Shown: positions 37,567-47,045 of the stretch, one piece after another
How the letters are laid out: each line of letters begins with the position of its first letter
Position numbering within the stretch: position 1 is the first letter of the stretch
NCBI RefSeq assembly: GCF_000169175.1
Contig: NZ_AAWS01000008.1
Location: forward strand, 186,001-250,000
Reading direction: 5' to 3'
DNA length: 64,000 bases
From: Microscilla marina ATCC 23134
GTDB lineage: Bacteria > Bacteroidota > Bacteroidia > Cytophagales > Microscillaceae
The notes under the pieces: generated by a model
The model's input: the letters and a program-made list of their open reading frames with translations, nothing else
The model's database searches: none
What the model was told of the DNA's origin: nothing
Position numbers and translations under genes: made by a program

Positions 37567-37768
37567 CAAAAAAACGCTTGCCGGAGGGTAATTTATTTGG
37601 AGCTGTCCCAAATACGCCTTTAACAAGCTGATTATAAGTAGGTTGCCTATTCGGAAAACCTGCCAAAATAAGGCTTACAAAGCACTTTGACGTATTGATT
37701 TGTTGATTTTAACCTATAGTGATTTCACTATAACGTGTTGTAAATCAGTCAGCAACAACAAAAGACGA
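37567..37768 (+). promoter_or_regulatory. Leader of CRISPR array 1
   Basis: About 200 bp directly before the first repeat, collinear with the leader of array 2 (50457-50657) with only scattered changes: GCCGGAGGGTAATTTATTTG, GCCTATTCGGAAAAC and AGCAACAACAAAAGACGA are shared. An 18-bp dyad, TATAGTGA TT TCACTATA, occupies 37715-37732, 36 bp before repeat 1. A leader drives array transcription and directs spacer insertion. The conserved repeat-proximal end suggests that array 1 may still be used by the shared Cas1-Cas2. Confidence 0.85.
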
Positions 37769-38967
37769 CTTTAAGCGCTACATCCATTAAAACAAGGATT
37801 GAAACCAAACACTCGCACAAAACACCTGGGAGCGAGCTAAGCACCTTTAAGCGCTACATCCATTAAAACAAGGATTGAAACGTGAAGACGTGGTACTGTT
37901 TGTAAGTGGCATGGTTGCTTTAAGCGCTACATCCATTAAAACAAGGATTGAAACTACTTTGCTCTTCGTCTCTGTCTTTTGTCAGGAATCTTTAAGCGCT
38001 ACATCCATTAAAACAAGGATTGAAACTTGTTAATCAAATAATTCTCAAAATCGTGGAATCGTCCAACTTTAAGCGCTACATCCATTAAAACAAGGATTGA
38101 AACGTATTGGGCAATGGCTGCTCTTGGGGTGGTTGAACCTTTAAGCGCTACATCCATTAAAACAAGGATTGAAACATGTCAAAACTGCACACACGAGTAA
38201 CAACCAAGATCGCTTTAAGCGCTACATCCATTAAAACAAGGATTGAAACACACTTTCGCAGGGTGGTGCAGCCTTAGCGACCAATCTTTAAGCGCTACAT
38301 CCATTAAAACAAGGATTGAAACTCTATTGTTCCCATTCTGCAAGAAACCACCGCTATCACTTTAAGCGCTACATCCATTAAAACAAGGATTGAAACGTGC
38401 TCATAGCCTACTTGTTTACTCTATATTCCTCTCTTTAAGCGCTACATCCATTAAAACAAGGATTGAAACATAAGCTGGCTCTAGATGGTATCGCAGGAGG
38501 TCTTTTCTTTAAGCGCTACATCCATTAAAACAAGGATTGAAACCCCAATTTTAACGGTAAGTAGAACGACCTATATTGCTTTAAGCGCTACATCCATTAA
38601 AACAAGGATTGAAACCCGACCAGGACGGGCAGGTGCAAAAAAAAACCACCTTCTTTAAGCGCTACATCCATTAAAACAAGGATTGAAACTTAGAAGTTGA
38701 AAATTGGAACGAAAAAGAGCCAATAATCTTTAAGCGCTACATCCATTAAAACAAGGATTGAAACATTTGCTTATACTATCAGGAAGGGTAGTTAGTTGAC
38801 TTTAAGCGCTACATCCATTAAAACAAGGATTGAAACTTTGCCCAATCCGCTTGCTGGATTGGATCATAAATTCTTTAAGCGCTACTTCCATTAAAACAAG
38901 GATTGAAACAAGCTCTACTTTTTTCTACTCTGTCATTTGCATATTCTTTAAGCGCTACATCCATTAG
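37769..38967 (+). CRISPR. CRISPR array 1: 16 full repeats, 16 spacers
   Basis: The 37-bp repeat starts CTTTAAGCGC, has TACATCCATT in the middle and ends GGATTGAAAC. Full copies begin at 37769, 37845, 37918, 37990, 38067, 38139, 38213, 38286, 38360, 38433, 38507, 38579, 38653, 38728, 38800 and 38873; the last has CTTCC for CATCC. A seventeenth copy at 38946 stops after 21 bases. Spacers are 35-40 bp and all different. The ATTGAAAC end would form the 8-nt 5' handle after Cas6 cutting. The leader is on the left, so the degenerate end is the oldest. Confidence 0.98.
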
Positions 38968-39325
38968 GCTTGACGCCAGCATTATCTTTAAGCACTACAT
39001 CCACTTAAAAATACTGTCACCGCCTCAGCGAGTGTCCTCACGCGCTGATCGAATCACCAAAATTTGGGCACTGAAATATATTAAAAATAGTATCCTGACG
39101 GCTATTAAAGGCACGTAACCTCCAAATCAAGCTCGGGGCAAGCGTAACGAAGGCGGTAATAAAACAAGGATTGAAAATTTGTGTATGAGCCCAAAAAACA
39201 ACTTACTTTAGGGTTTCGATCAGTTGGTGAAGACACGCAACCGAGGCGAGGGCGGTATTATTTTTAGGGTGAAAGTTTGATTACCAGTCTTTAAGCGCTA
39301 CATCCATTAAAACAAGGGTTGAACC
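38968..39325 (+). repeat. Degraded distal end of array 1
   Basis: Relics of the array repeat occur beyond the last good copy: CTTTAAGCACTACATCC at about 38984, TAAAACAAGGATTGAAAA at about 39158, and a nearly whole copy at 39289-39325 with GGGTTGAACC at its end. The intervening DNA holds a dispersed repeat (ACTTAAAAATACTGTCACCG onwards from 39003) that also follows array 2 at 52283. Insertions of the dispersed repeat seem to have split an array that was once longer. Confidence 0.7.
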
Positions 39326-39409
39326 CTCAACTCCCCCTCAACGCAAATTTAAAAGGCTCTTATAAAGAATTGGGCTGAAGGGTTATTGTATGCCCATTTT
39401 TGCTCTTCA

Positions 39410-39473
39410 CTAGGGCAAACATTCCGATAAATCGCGAACTTCCATTGCATTACAGCAAGGGATTGCCCCTACA
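39410..39473 (+). repeat. 64-bp inverted repeat, left copy
   Basis: Starts CTAGGGCAAACATTCCGATA and ends GGGATTGCCCCTACA. The reverse complement is at 49304-49367 with 62 of 64 bases identical. Similarity continues weakly on the inner side to about 39535 (TTTTAAAAACTTCG). The pair encloses the WYL regulator to cas1. It could be a pair of small non-autonomous elements or a dispersed extragenic repeat. Confidence 0.85.
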
Positions 39474-39849
39474 TTTATCACTTTAAACTATACGTAAACA
39501 CCTGTATATCAGAAATTTTAAAAACTTCGTACACGCTTAAAATGTATCCGCAGGATGCTTAATAAGAGCCATTTAAAAAACACTTGCTTTAAGCGCAGTT
39601 TGCTCTAATACCAAGCCCCAACACACCCCACAAGAGAAAACATTTCGGATAATTTTGCCTCTCCCCTTTTTTTATTTAGTATTGTATCCGTGATTTTATC
39701 CGAAACAAACCTTTACTATGGCGTGCATTCCCCAATATAAAATTCTGCATATATACCAACTTCTTCGTTGGCTCCTGAGCAAACCCTAACACACCCAGGC
39801 ACAACTCGCCTTCACTCATCAAGATATAATTGGTTTTAAGGATTTTTTA

Positions 39850-39890
39850 TGTAAATCATATTGCTTTAATTTGTAATCAAAAAATTTACA
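39850..39890 (+). promoter_or_regulatory. Putative promoter/operator of the WYL gene
   Basis: TGTAAAT at 39850 and ATTTACA at 39884 form a 7-bp inverted repeat around CTTTAATTTG, which fits the Bacteroidota -7 box at 7 of 8 bases (TTAATTTG against TAnnTTTG). It lies 20-60 bp before the WYL start. A dyad across the promoter would suit self-regulation by the encoded HTH protein, which is inference only. Confidence 0.35.
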
Positions 39891-39908
39891 CAACCAACCC
39901 AATAATAT

Positions 39909-40823
39909 ATGACTTCTCAAGAAACCAATCTTAAAACTTTTCGCCTCATTAGGCTTTTGAGTAGTAAACCTTATCGCACTTACGAAGAACTAGCCAACGA
40001 ATTAGGCGCTACTACTCGAACCATTAGGCGGTATTTTGAAACCCTCATTAGCTATGGCTACATCATCGAAAAAGACTATCACCAACGCCATCATATTAGC
40101 AATACGGTGTACCCTGCCCAAAAGGGAGTGAGTTTTACCCAAGAAGAAACCGAGTTACTTTGGTATTTGCTAAAAGCCAATGCTGACCAACACACCTTGC
40201 AAGGCGACATACTCAAAAAACTATTTATTCCAGTGGAGTTTCACCCCATAGCAGATCAAGACCTTAAGACAAACAACGCCCGCAATGTAGAGCAACTGGC
40301 TAAAGCTATTAGGGATAAAAAACGTGCGTTAGTAGGTGCCTATTACTCAGCACACTCTGACACTACCACCGACCGACTAGTGGAGCCTTTGGGTTTCTCT
40401 GAAAACTACCAAGCAGTCAGTGCATACGAGTTGAAATCTGACCAAATAAAAAACTTCAAAGTTGACAGAATCAAAGGTGAGGTACAAGTACTTAATGTTG
40501 CTCAAACCAACCAAGAACCTCGTCAAGCCAGCGATTGGTTTGGTTTTATAGGAGACCAACCTATCAAGGTACACTTGAAACTCTCTAAATATGCGGCTAC
40601 CCTTTTGGCTGAAGATTTTCCCAGAACCAAGCCCTACATTACTACTGATACTCCCGAAAGTAAAAGGCATGACGCTCGTTATCCACTAGACTTTCAGGCA
40701 GAGGTTAGGAACTTGGCGGGCTTTGGCAGGTTTGTACTGGGCATTCCTGGTGAAACCAAGGTCATTTCGCCCATTTCTTTTAAAGATTACCTCAACGATC
40801 GGATAAAAAAAGTGAAATTTTAA
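39909..40823 (+). CDS. WYL-domain transcriptional regulator of the CRISPR-Cas locus
   Basis: A 304-residue protein. Residues 8-60 form a winged helix-turn-helix (KPYRTYEELANELGATTRTI then RRYFETLISYGYII). Residues about 135-200 are a WYL-type ligand domain: ALVGAYYSAHSDTTTDRLVE, then QAVSAYELKSDQIKNFKVDR. The literal W-Y-L triplet is replaced by SAYEL, a known kind of variation. WYL regulators next to CRISPR-Cas loci usually repress or activate them in response to nucleic-acid ligands. It is separated from cas8b by 173 bp, so it probably has its own promoter. Confidence 0.87.
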   Translation: MTSQETNLKTFRLIRLLSSKPYRTYEELANELGATTRTIRRYFETLISYGYIIEKDYHQRHHISNTVYPAQKGVSFTQEETELLWYLLKANADQHTLQGDILKKLFIPVEFHPIADQDLKTNNARNVEQLAKAIRDKKRALVGAYYSAHSDTTTDRLVEPLGFSENYQAVSAYELKSDQIKNFKVDRIKGEVQVLNVAQTNQEPRQASDWFGFIGDQPIKVHLKLSKYAATLLAEDFPRTKPYITTDTPESKRHDARYPLDFQAEVRNLAGFGRFVLGIPGETKVISPISFKDYLNDRIKKVKF

Positions 40824-40996
40824 ATGGTTGACGCTATTTGTCAAAACCAGAATTTATGTTTGTAGCAACAACACAAAATCGTCAGTTCTAAGGATAAATT
40901 ATTGGTTTTTAGGGCGTTGTTTTGTGTCCTGAACAACCCAACAACATATAATAGTCATTATACTTTAGCTGTTTTTTAAAAATACCACATAAACCT
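40824..40996 (+). promoter_or_regulatory. Likely cas8b promoter region
   Basis: 173 bp between the WYL gene and cas8b. ACACAAAA (near 40872) and TTTTGTGT (near 40920) form a short dyad, and the following ACAACATATAATAG stretch is AT-rich. No strong consensus box is visible. It is the most likely control region for the interference genes. Confidence 0.3.
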
Positions 40997-42925
40997 ATGC
41001 AAGACCGGGCAATTATAGAAATAGGCAGGCTTGAGCTGGCCGCCATGCAAAAAGCCAACAAAGCACCGTATCAGTTTTTTGTGCAAAACATGTTTCCCAA
41101 AAAAGCCGACTACCACATGGCGCTCATGGTGTTTGAACTCCACTCGGTGGCTCCACCGGGCTTCAGGTGCACTTTCAAAGCAACCGACCTTACTAAAGTA
41201 AGTGAAAAAAACTTTGAAAAATTTGCTTACCGCAAAGGCTCAGCCCGTGGAGGCGACATTACTTTTACTACCAAGTTTGGCGACCTCGACAAAAAATTTA
41301 AGACCCTTGTCAACAACCAGTTCAAGGCCTTGATGGCGCGCTTGTCTGCCTCGCCTCATATACAAGAGTTTCAGGTGTTTAGTGCCGTACATCGTTTTTT
41401 GCTCAAAGAAGAAAATGCCGATCAGGTAAAAGCTGAGTTGACCAGGTTATACGAAGACCTGGGCAAAAAAGAGCAACAAGCCACGGGGCTAAGCATGGTG
41501 CTGGAAATTGACGGCAAAAAACACTACTTGAGCGACTTTAAAGCTATTCAGGAGGTGTTGTATGAAAACGGCACCCAGGAAAAATCAAAAAAATACGATG
41601 TAACCTCCGAAGGTACTCAAGAGCTGTGCGCGGGGTGTTTGCAGCCCAAGCCAGTAGTACACGGTTTTGGCTCGCCTTATAAATATGCTACTGTAGACAA
41701 ACCCGGGATGGTGAGTGGTTTTTTTAAACAAAAAAACAATTGGAAAAACTACCCGATATGTACCGACTGTAGCCTGGTGTTTGAGTTGGGGCGCAACTAC
41801 ATAGCCCAACACCTGAGCAAGAGTTTTTATGGCAAGTTTTACTATGTCATTCCTAAGATCATATTGCAAAAAGACCGCTCGCAGTTGCCACGGATTATAG
41901 AAAAACTTGAAGGTTTGTATGGCGACTTGATGAAGCAAGGCAGGCAACACGAAAAGCGGGAGGATAAAATATGGGAGATGGTAGCCCAACACGACGATTA
42001 CTTTAACCTAAACCTGTTGTTTTACGAAGAAAACAGCACCACCAAGGCCATCAAGATAAAACTGCTGCTGGAAGAGATCGTTCCCTCGCAATTTAGAAAG
42101 TTGTTTGTAGATACACCCAAGCAAATCAATGGCCATGTGTTGTACAAAAAAGCGCACACCTCTACCGACAAAAAGACCAAACAAAAAACAAAGCAAGACC
42201 TTAAGTTTTCATTTGGCTTGCTCAAAACATTTTTCGAACACGATTTTTACCGCCTGATGCAGCAGGTGTTCGAGCAACAACCTATGGCCGAAGAAAGCCT
42301 GTATGCCAGCTTTATGCGGGTGATCAGGGCAAACTATAACAAAATGAAAACCTCGGATGGCTACGCAGAAAATACCCGTCTGACGGTGCTTAAGGCACAC
42401 CTTGCCTTGAGGTATTTGGCCGCTATTGAAGTCATTGAATTACCCAATAAACCTATACAGAAAGCGATGGAACATACGACGCCTTCGGAAGATGTGCAAA
42501 CCGCTACATCGGCCGATCAACAAAAGACGGGATTTGATCCCCAACGCATTGAACAATTTATGCAAGACAATCCCCTGTTTTTGAGCAGTGACGCCAAGCG
42601 TGGGGTATTTTTGCTGGGGGTACTGGTCAAGCATGTGCTCGATGTACAATACAACCAGCTCAACGGCAACACCCCGTTTGAAAACAAGCTCAAGGGCTAT
42701 CAACTAAGCCCGGTGCATTTGCAAAACCTGTATACCGAGGCCATTGGCAAACTGAGACAGTACAAGGCTACTCCGTCTACCCTGCTCCAAGCGCTCAATC
42801 AGTATTTTTTGCTCCACATCGACCAAATTCTCAAGATGTCGAACAACGAAGCCTCATTTTATTTTGTGGCAGGCATGCAAATGATCCGCGAGTTGAAATA
42901 TGTAAACACTGAGTCGAAAAAATAA
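40997..42925 (+). CDS. cas8b: Cas8b (Csh1 family), type I-B Cascade large subunit
   Basis: A 642-residue protein. Cys211 and Cys214 (CAGC) with Cys255 and Cys258 (CTDC) form the zinc-finger pair seen in the Csh1/TM1802 group; the second lies in ICTDCSLVFELGRNYIAQ. The C-terminal half is helical, as expected for the fused small subunit. It is the first gene of an operon with cas7, cas5 and cas3. In type I-B it reads the PAM and starts DNA unwinding. Sequence alone does not give the PAM. Assignment rests on motif, length and position. Confidence 0.9.
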   Translation: MQDRAIIEIGRLELAAMQKANKAPYQFFVQNMFPKKADYHMALMVFELHSVAPPGFRCTFKATDLTKVSEKNFEKFAYRKGSARGGDITFTTKFGDLDKKFKTLVNNQFKALMARLSASPHIQEFQVFSAVHRFLLKEENADQVKAELTRLYEDLGKKEQQATGLSMVLEIDGKKHYLSDFKAIQEVLYENGTQEKSKKYDVTSEGTQELCAGCLQPKPVVHGFGSPYKYATVDKPGMVSGFFKQKNNWKNYPICTDCSLVFELGRNYIAQHLSKSFYGKFYYVIPKIILQKDRSQLPRIIEKLEGLYGDLMKQGRQHEKREDKIWEMVAQHDDYFNLNLLFYEENSTTKAIKIKLLLEEIVPSQFRKLFVDTPKQINGHVLYKKAHTSTDKKTKQKTKQDLKFSFGLLKTFFEHDFYRLMQQVFEQQPMAEESLYASFMRVIRANYNKMKTSDGYAENTRLTVLKAHLALRYLAAIEVIELPNKPIQKAMEHTTPSEDVQTATSADQQKTGFDPQRIEQFMQDNPLFLSSDAKRGVFLLGVLVKHVLDVQYNQLNGNTPFENKLKGYQLSPVHLQNLYTEAIGKLRQYKATPSTLLQALNQYFLLHIDQILKMSNNEASFYFVAGMQMIRELKYVNTESKK

Positions 42926-42945
42926 CCTTTTAAAATTTTATCCTT

Positions 42946-43857
42946 ATGTCAGAAGTGATACAAAACAGAAGCGAAATACTGTTTTTATACGAAATAGAAA
43001 ACGCCAATCCTAATGGCAACCCGCTAGACGAAAACCGCCCCCGGTTCGACAGTGAAGACAGCACCATCATAGTGTCTGACGTGCGCCTCAAGCGTACCGT
43101 ACGCGACTATTGGTACGAGTACGAAGGCTTTAATGGCGAAGGTGGCAAAGATATTTTTGTGCGTGAAACTCAATATCAAGAGGGGGACAAAAGCTATGTA
43201 TCGGATGGAAAGCGCCGCGCCAAAGCTTTTGGCGAAAGCAAAGAAAAGGTGTTGGAGGCATGCATAGACGTACGTACTTTTGGTGGAGTTATTCCACTTA
43301 CCAAAGCTTCTATCACCCTTACCGGACCTACTCAGTTTCAGATGGGGCGCTCGTTGCACAAAGTAGAAATTGCCACCGAACAAGGTACGGGAGCTTTTGC
43401 TTCGGGCGATAAAAAATCGCAGGCGACCTTCCGTACCGAATACAAGGTGCCTTATGCCCTGATTGGGTTCAATGGCATTATTAACGAGAAAGCCGCCAAA
43501 TATTCGCAGATGACAGAAGCCGACCGTGCTTTGTTGTTAGACGGGCTCTGGGAGGGCACCAAAAACCTGATTTCACGCTCTAAGTTTGGGCAAACTCCCG
43601 TGCTTATGTTGGTGGTCAATTATAAAGATGCCTCGCACCTGGGCAACCTGCGCCAGCGTGTGGCGTTGCAAACTGAAAAAAACGAGCTTGCCTTGCGTAG
43701 TCTCAACGATTTTGAACTGGACTTGAGCCAGTTGTGGGCATCACTGAAAGGCTATAGTGACAAAGTGGACTCAATAGACCTCCGCCTGGACGATCGGCTA
43801 CGGTTGACCCAAAATGTAAAAATTGAGAACGGAAAACTTGATTTAAATGCCCTCTAA
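42946..43857 (+). CDS. cas7: Cas7 (Csh2), type I-B Cascade backbone
   Basis: A 303-residue RAMP protein. The N-terminus has LFLYEIENANPNGNPLDENR, the Csh2/Cas7 hallmark, then SDVRLKRTVRDYWYE. DVRTFGGVIPL and GPTQFQMGRSLHKVE are also typical. Cas7 polymerises along the crRNA spacer and places the target DNA. The gene starts 20 bp after cas8b and overlaps cas5 by 11 bp, indicating translational coupling. Confidence 0.96.
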   Translation: MSEVIQNRSEILFLYEIENANPNGNPLDENRPRFDSEDSTIIVSDVRLKRTVRDYWYEYEGFNGEGGKDIFVRETQYQEGDKSYVSDGKRRAKAFGESKEKVLEACIDVRTFGGVIPLTKASITLTGPTQFQMGRSLHKVEIATEQGTGAFASGDKKSQATFRTEYKVPYALIGFNGIINEKAAKYSQMTEADRALLLDGLWEGTKNLISRSKFGQTPVLMLVVNYKDASHLGNLRQRVALQTEKNELALRSLNDFELDLSQLWASLKGYSDKVDSIDLRLDDRLRLTQNVKIENGKLDLNAL

Positions 43858-44599
43858 AACGATTCTTATTTTTGACATAGAAAGTGAGTATGGGCATTTC
43901 AGAAAGTTTAACACTACTACTTCGCCCCTTACTTACCCCATACCCCCACGCCCGGCTTTGGTTGGGTTGCTGGGGGCTATTGTGGGCATCGAACGCGAGG
44001 CGTCAGCGGGCAAGTTCAACGAGGGAGTCACTCCGGTAGCAGAATTGTTTGCCAAACCTGATACCGAACTGGCAGTGCAGCTGATCAACCCGGTAAAGAA
44101 AGTACCAATGGCTTTTAACTTGTTGGACACCGAAAAAAGTGGGGCAAGTTTTTTCAACATCAAGCAACGCACCCAAATAGAGTTTGAGTTGTTGAAACAC
44201 CCTTGTTTTAGGGTGTTTGTGGCTTGCGCCAACGATGCCCTGATGCAGCCATTGGTAGACAACATACAACACAACCAGGCACATTTTACTCCTTACCTGG
44301 GCTTGAGCCAGTTTACGGCAACTTTTAATTTTGTGGCGGTAACCAAAGCACATTTGCTGGCAAGCAACGAGGCTCAAGAGGTGGCAACGGCAATCAACAT
44401 ATCAGTACACCCCGATATAGAGTTTGAATACAGCCGGCAAATGAAGTATACTTCAGACACGCTCCCGCTGGAACTCAACGCCCAAAGGGTGGTACAAAGC
44501 TACGCCGAAGTGTTGGTAGAGGCAAATGGCAAGCCTGTAAAGGTGAACTCTGAGCATATTTATACCACTGAAAAATATGGAAACCTCTTATTCTTATAA
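43847..44599 (+). CDS. cas5: Cas5, type I-B Cascade subunit
   Basis: A 250-residue RAMP protein of the Cas5h kind. The N-terminal strand ILIFDIESEYGHFRKFNTTT and the next segment SPLTYPIPPRPALVGLLGAI are characteristic. It caps the 5' handle of the crRNA. It overlaps the end of cas7 by 11 bp and its own end is overlapped 23 bp by cas3. Confidence 0.94.
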   Translation: MPSKTILIFDIESEYGHFRKFNTTTSPLTYPIPPRPALVGLLGAIVGIEREASAGKFNEGVTPVAELFAKPDTELAVQLINPVKKVPMAFNLLDTEKSGASFFNIKQRTQIEFELLKHPCFRVFVACANDALMQPLVDNIQHNQAHFTPYLGLSQFTATFNFVAVTKAHLLASNEAQEVATAINISVHPDIEFEYSRQMKYTSDTLPLELNAQRVVQSYAEVLVEANGKPVKVNSEHIYTTEKYGNLLFL

Positions 44600-47041
44600 A
44601 TTAAAATCGCACCCTAACAAGTTGTTGATTGATCACCTAAAGGAGGTGACCAATTATGCGGTATATTTGTTGGAACGGCACCAACTGTTTGCCCAACGCC
44701 CCGAATGGCGCACCATTATAAAAAACCTGGTGCGCCTGATGGGCAACTACCACGACATTACCAAGGCAATTGAGTATTTCCAACATTATTGCTGTCGCCC
44801 GATCACGAGGTAACAGGTCCTAAAAGTCACGCCTTGCTTTCGGCATTATTTACCCGACAAGTGGCCCGCGAGTACCTTGCTACTACCAATCTGGGCAAGT
44901 TTGAGCAAGAGCTATTGGCTAACTATACTTTTACGGTGGTAAAAAGACACCACGGCAAGCTGCTCGATTTTGAAGATGAACTTTATGCTTTGGGCAACCA
45001 AGAAGAAAAACGAGCCGAACTAGCCCAACAAATAGAAGTGTTTGCCGAGGAAGAAACGGAAGAAATTATCCGGTCTTTTGCTCAAACCCTGGGGCTGAGT
45101 TACTGCCTCGAAGATTTTAAGGAATATATCCGCAGTGAGCAATATACAGACGAACTGGAAGACTTTTACGAAGACGAGTTTGGCACCAGGTATGGCACTT
45201 GGCAGCAATTGCCCGATGAGGTGCGGATGGATTATTTTTTTGTGCACCAGTTTATGTTTGGCAGTTTGTTGCTTGCCGACAAAACCGAGGTGATTTTAGA
45301 CGAAGAGCGCCACAAGCAACGCCCGAACCTGGGCAATGATTTGGTGGAAACCTTCAGAAAAAAGAAAGGGTTTGACCAACCTGTCAGCCGCATTAACCAG
45401 CTCAAAAACCAAGCGTATACCCAGGCTTTAGAGGGCTTGCGCCAACGGTTTTCTCCCGACCAACACATTTATTCTATTACCCTGCCTACGGGTTTGGGCA
45501 AAACCATTACTTCGTTTGCGGTGGCGCTTGAGATCAAGCAAATGCTGGGGCAACAACATCGCCTGGTAGTAACCATTCCTTTTACGTCTATTATTGACCA
45601 AAACTTTGAAGTATACCGCGATATTCTCAATAATGAGAGTTCGCGGGTGTTGCTCAAGCACCACCATTTGGCAGAGCCCGCATACAAAGAGATTGAGGAC
45701 GACGAAAGTTACCGCCCACTAGATGTAAACAAGAGTCAGTTTTTGATAGAAACCTGGCAGTCGGAGGTAGTAGTAACTACTTTTGTGCAGTTGCTCAACT
45801 CCATTTACTCCAACCACAAGGCATTGGTAATGAAGCTGCCCAACCTTGCCAATGCCATTATTATTTTAGACGAAATTCAAACCATCCCCTATGCCTATTG
45901 GCAATTAATTAACCGTAGTTTTAAGGCAATCGGGCGTTTGTTTAATTGTTATTTTGTGCTCATGTCGGCAACCCAACCGTTGATTTTTGCGCCCGAAGAA
46001 GAAATCATAGAATTGGTGCCTGACTATGCCCAATACTTCAGGCATTTTAACCGTACCCGCCTGATCAACCGTTGCCAAATGCCCGTGTCGATGGATGACT
46101 TTGGGCAAACCGTTGCCCAATACCTGCAAACCCATCCCAAACGCGATGTGTTGGTAATTTTGAACACCAAGAAACTAAGTAAACAATGCTTTGAACAATT
46201 GCGGCAGCTAGCCAACGAAGCAAATGATGACCTGTACTATTTGTCTACCCTGATTACTCCTTACGAGCGCAAGCAAATTATCCGAAAAATAAAAACTCCT
46301 GCCCACAAACGCAAGGTGGTCGTGTCTACCCAATTGATAGAGGCTGGAGTAGACATTTCGGTAGACACGGTATTTAGGGCATTGGCGCCGCTCGATGCTA
46401 TTATACAAGCAGCAGGACGCGCCAACCGCTACAACGAAAAAACTATCCAGGGAGAGGTCTATTTGTATGAGATAGAAGAAATGAGGCAGGCAACTAGCCT
46501 TATTTATGGGCAAGAATTGCTGCAGAAAACCCGCAATGTATTGCGCAATATCCAACAAATAGAAGAATGTCATTACTTGAGCCTGATTGAAGCTTATTTT
46601 GTGGAGGTGCGTACCCAGTCGGAAGTGATCGAGCAGCCTTACCTGGAGGCCATCCACATGCTTCAGTTTGAACAAGTGGGAGCATTTTCGCTGATAGAAG
46701 AACGAGAAGGTGCTTCGGTGTTTGTAATGATCAATGATGAGGCTCAAGAGGCTTGGGCAAAGTATGCGGAGATTTATAATGACGATTCGCTGAAAAAGTA
46801 TGAGCAAAAACGGGCTTTCGCCCAGATAAAAACGGTGTTTTATGACTATGTAATCAACATTCACCCCCAACACGCTCCCGAAGACATAGACAAAGCCTTG
46901 CACTTTTATGTGGTTGACCCTGCGACTCATTCGGAGTACTACACCTATAAACCCAGGCAGCAAGCCCAAAACACGGGCTATCAGATAATAGATGCTTCGG
47001 CCAAAAAAACGACTAATCCATCGCTTACCCAAAACTACTAA
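44577..47041 (+). CDS. cas3: Cas3 HD nuclease-helicase with an apparent -1 frameshift
   Basis: Two overlapping frames make one Cas3. Frame 1 (44577-44813) has DHLKEVTNYAVYLL and the HD pair in NYHDITKA (His59, Asp60), then runs into nonsense after IEYFQHY. Frame 2 resumes at about 44789 with LLSPDHEVTGPKSHALLSAL, which completes the HD domain. One added T in CATTATTGCTG would restore QHYLLSPDHE. The rest is intact: Walker A TLPTGLGKTITS, ILDEIQTIP, motif III SATQ, and QAAGRANR of motif VI. So the helicase is whole but the nuclease part is split. A sequencing error, true mutation, or programmed slippage are all possible; no slippery heptamer is evident. Confidence 0.9.
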
Positions 47042-47045
47042 ACCC

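Larger units (their letters stand above)
39326..39908. other. Intergenic region before the cas operon
   Basis: About 580 bp with no open frame. It carries the left copy of the inverted repeat (39410-39473 and a diverged extension to about 39535) and the promoter of the WYL gene at its right end. Nothing else was recognised. Confidence 0.6.

Noticed and set aside
37336-37626. Minus-strand frame over the array 1 leader
   Set aside because: Lies on the conserved leader and the cas4 relic; no protein features.
38903-39118. Short plus-strand frame at the end of array 1
   Set aside because: Starts in a repeat and runs through relic repeats and a dispersed element.
44777-44795. Programmed -1 frameshift in cas3
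   Set aside because: There is no X-XXY-YYZ slippery heptamer at the overlap and no obvious downstream stem; an indel is simpler, so this is kept only as a remote option.
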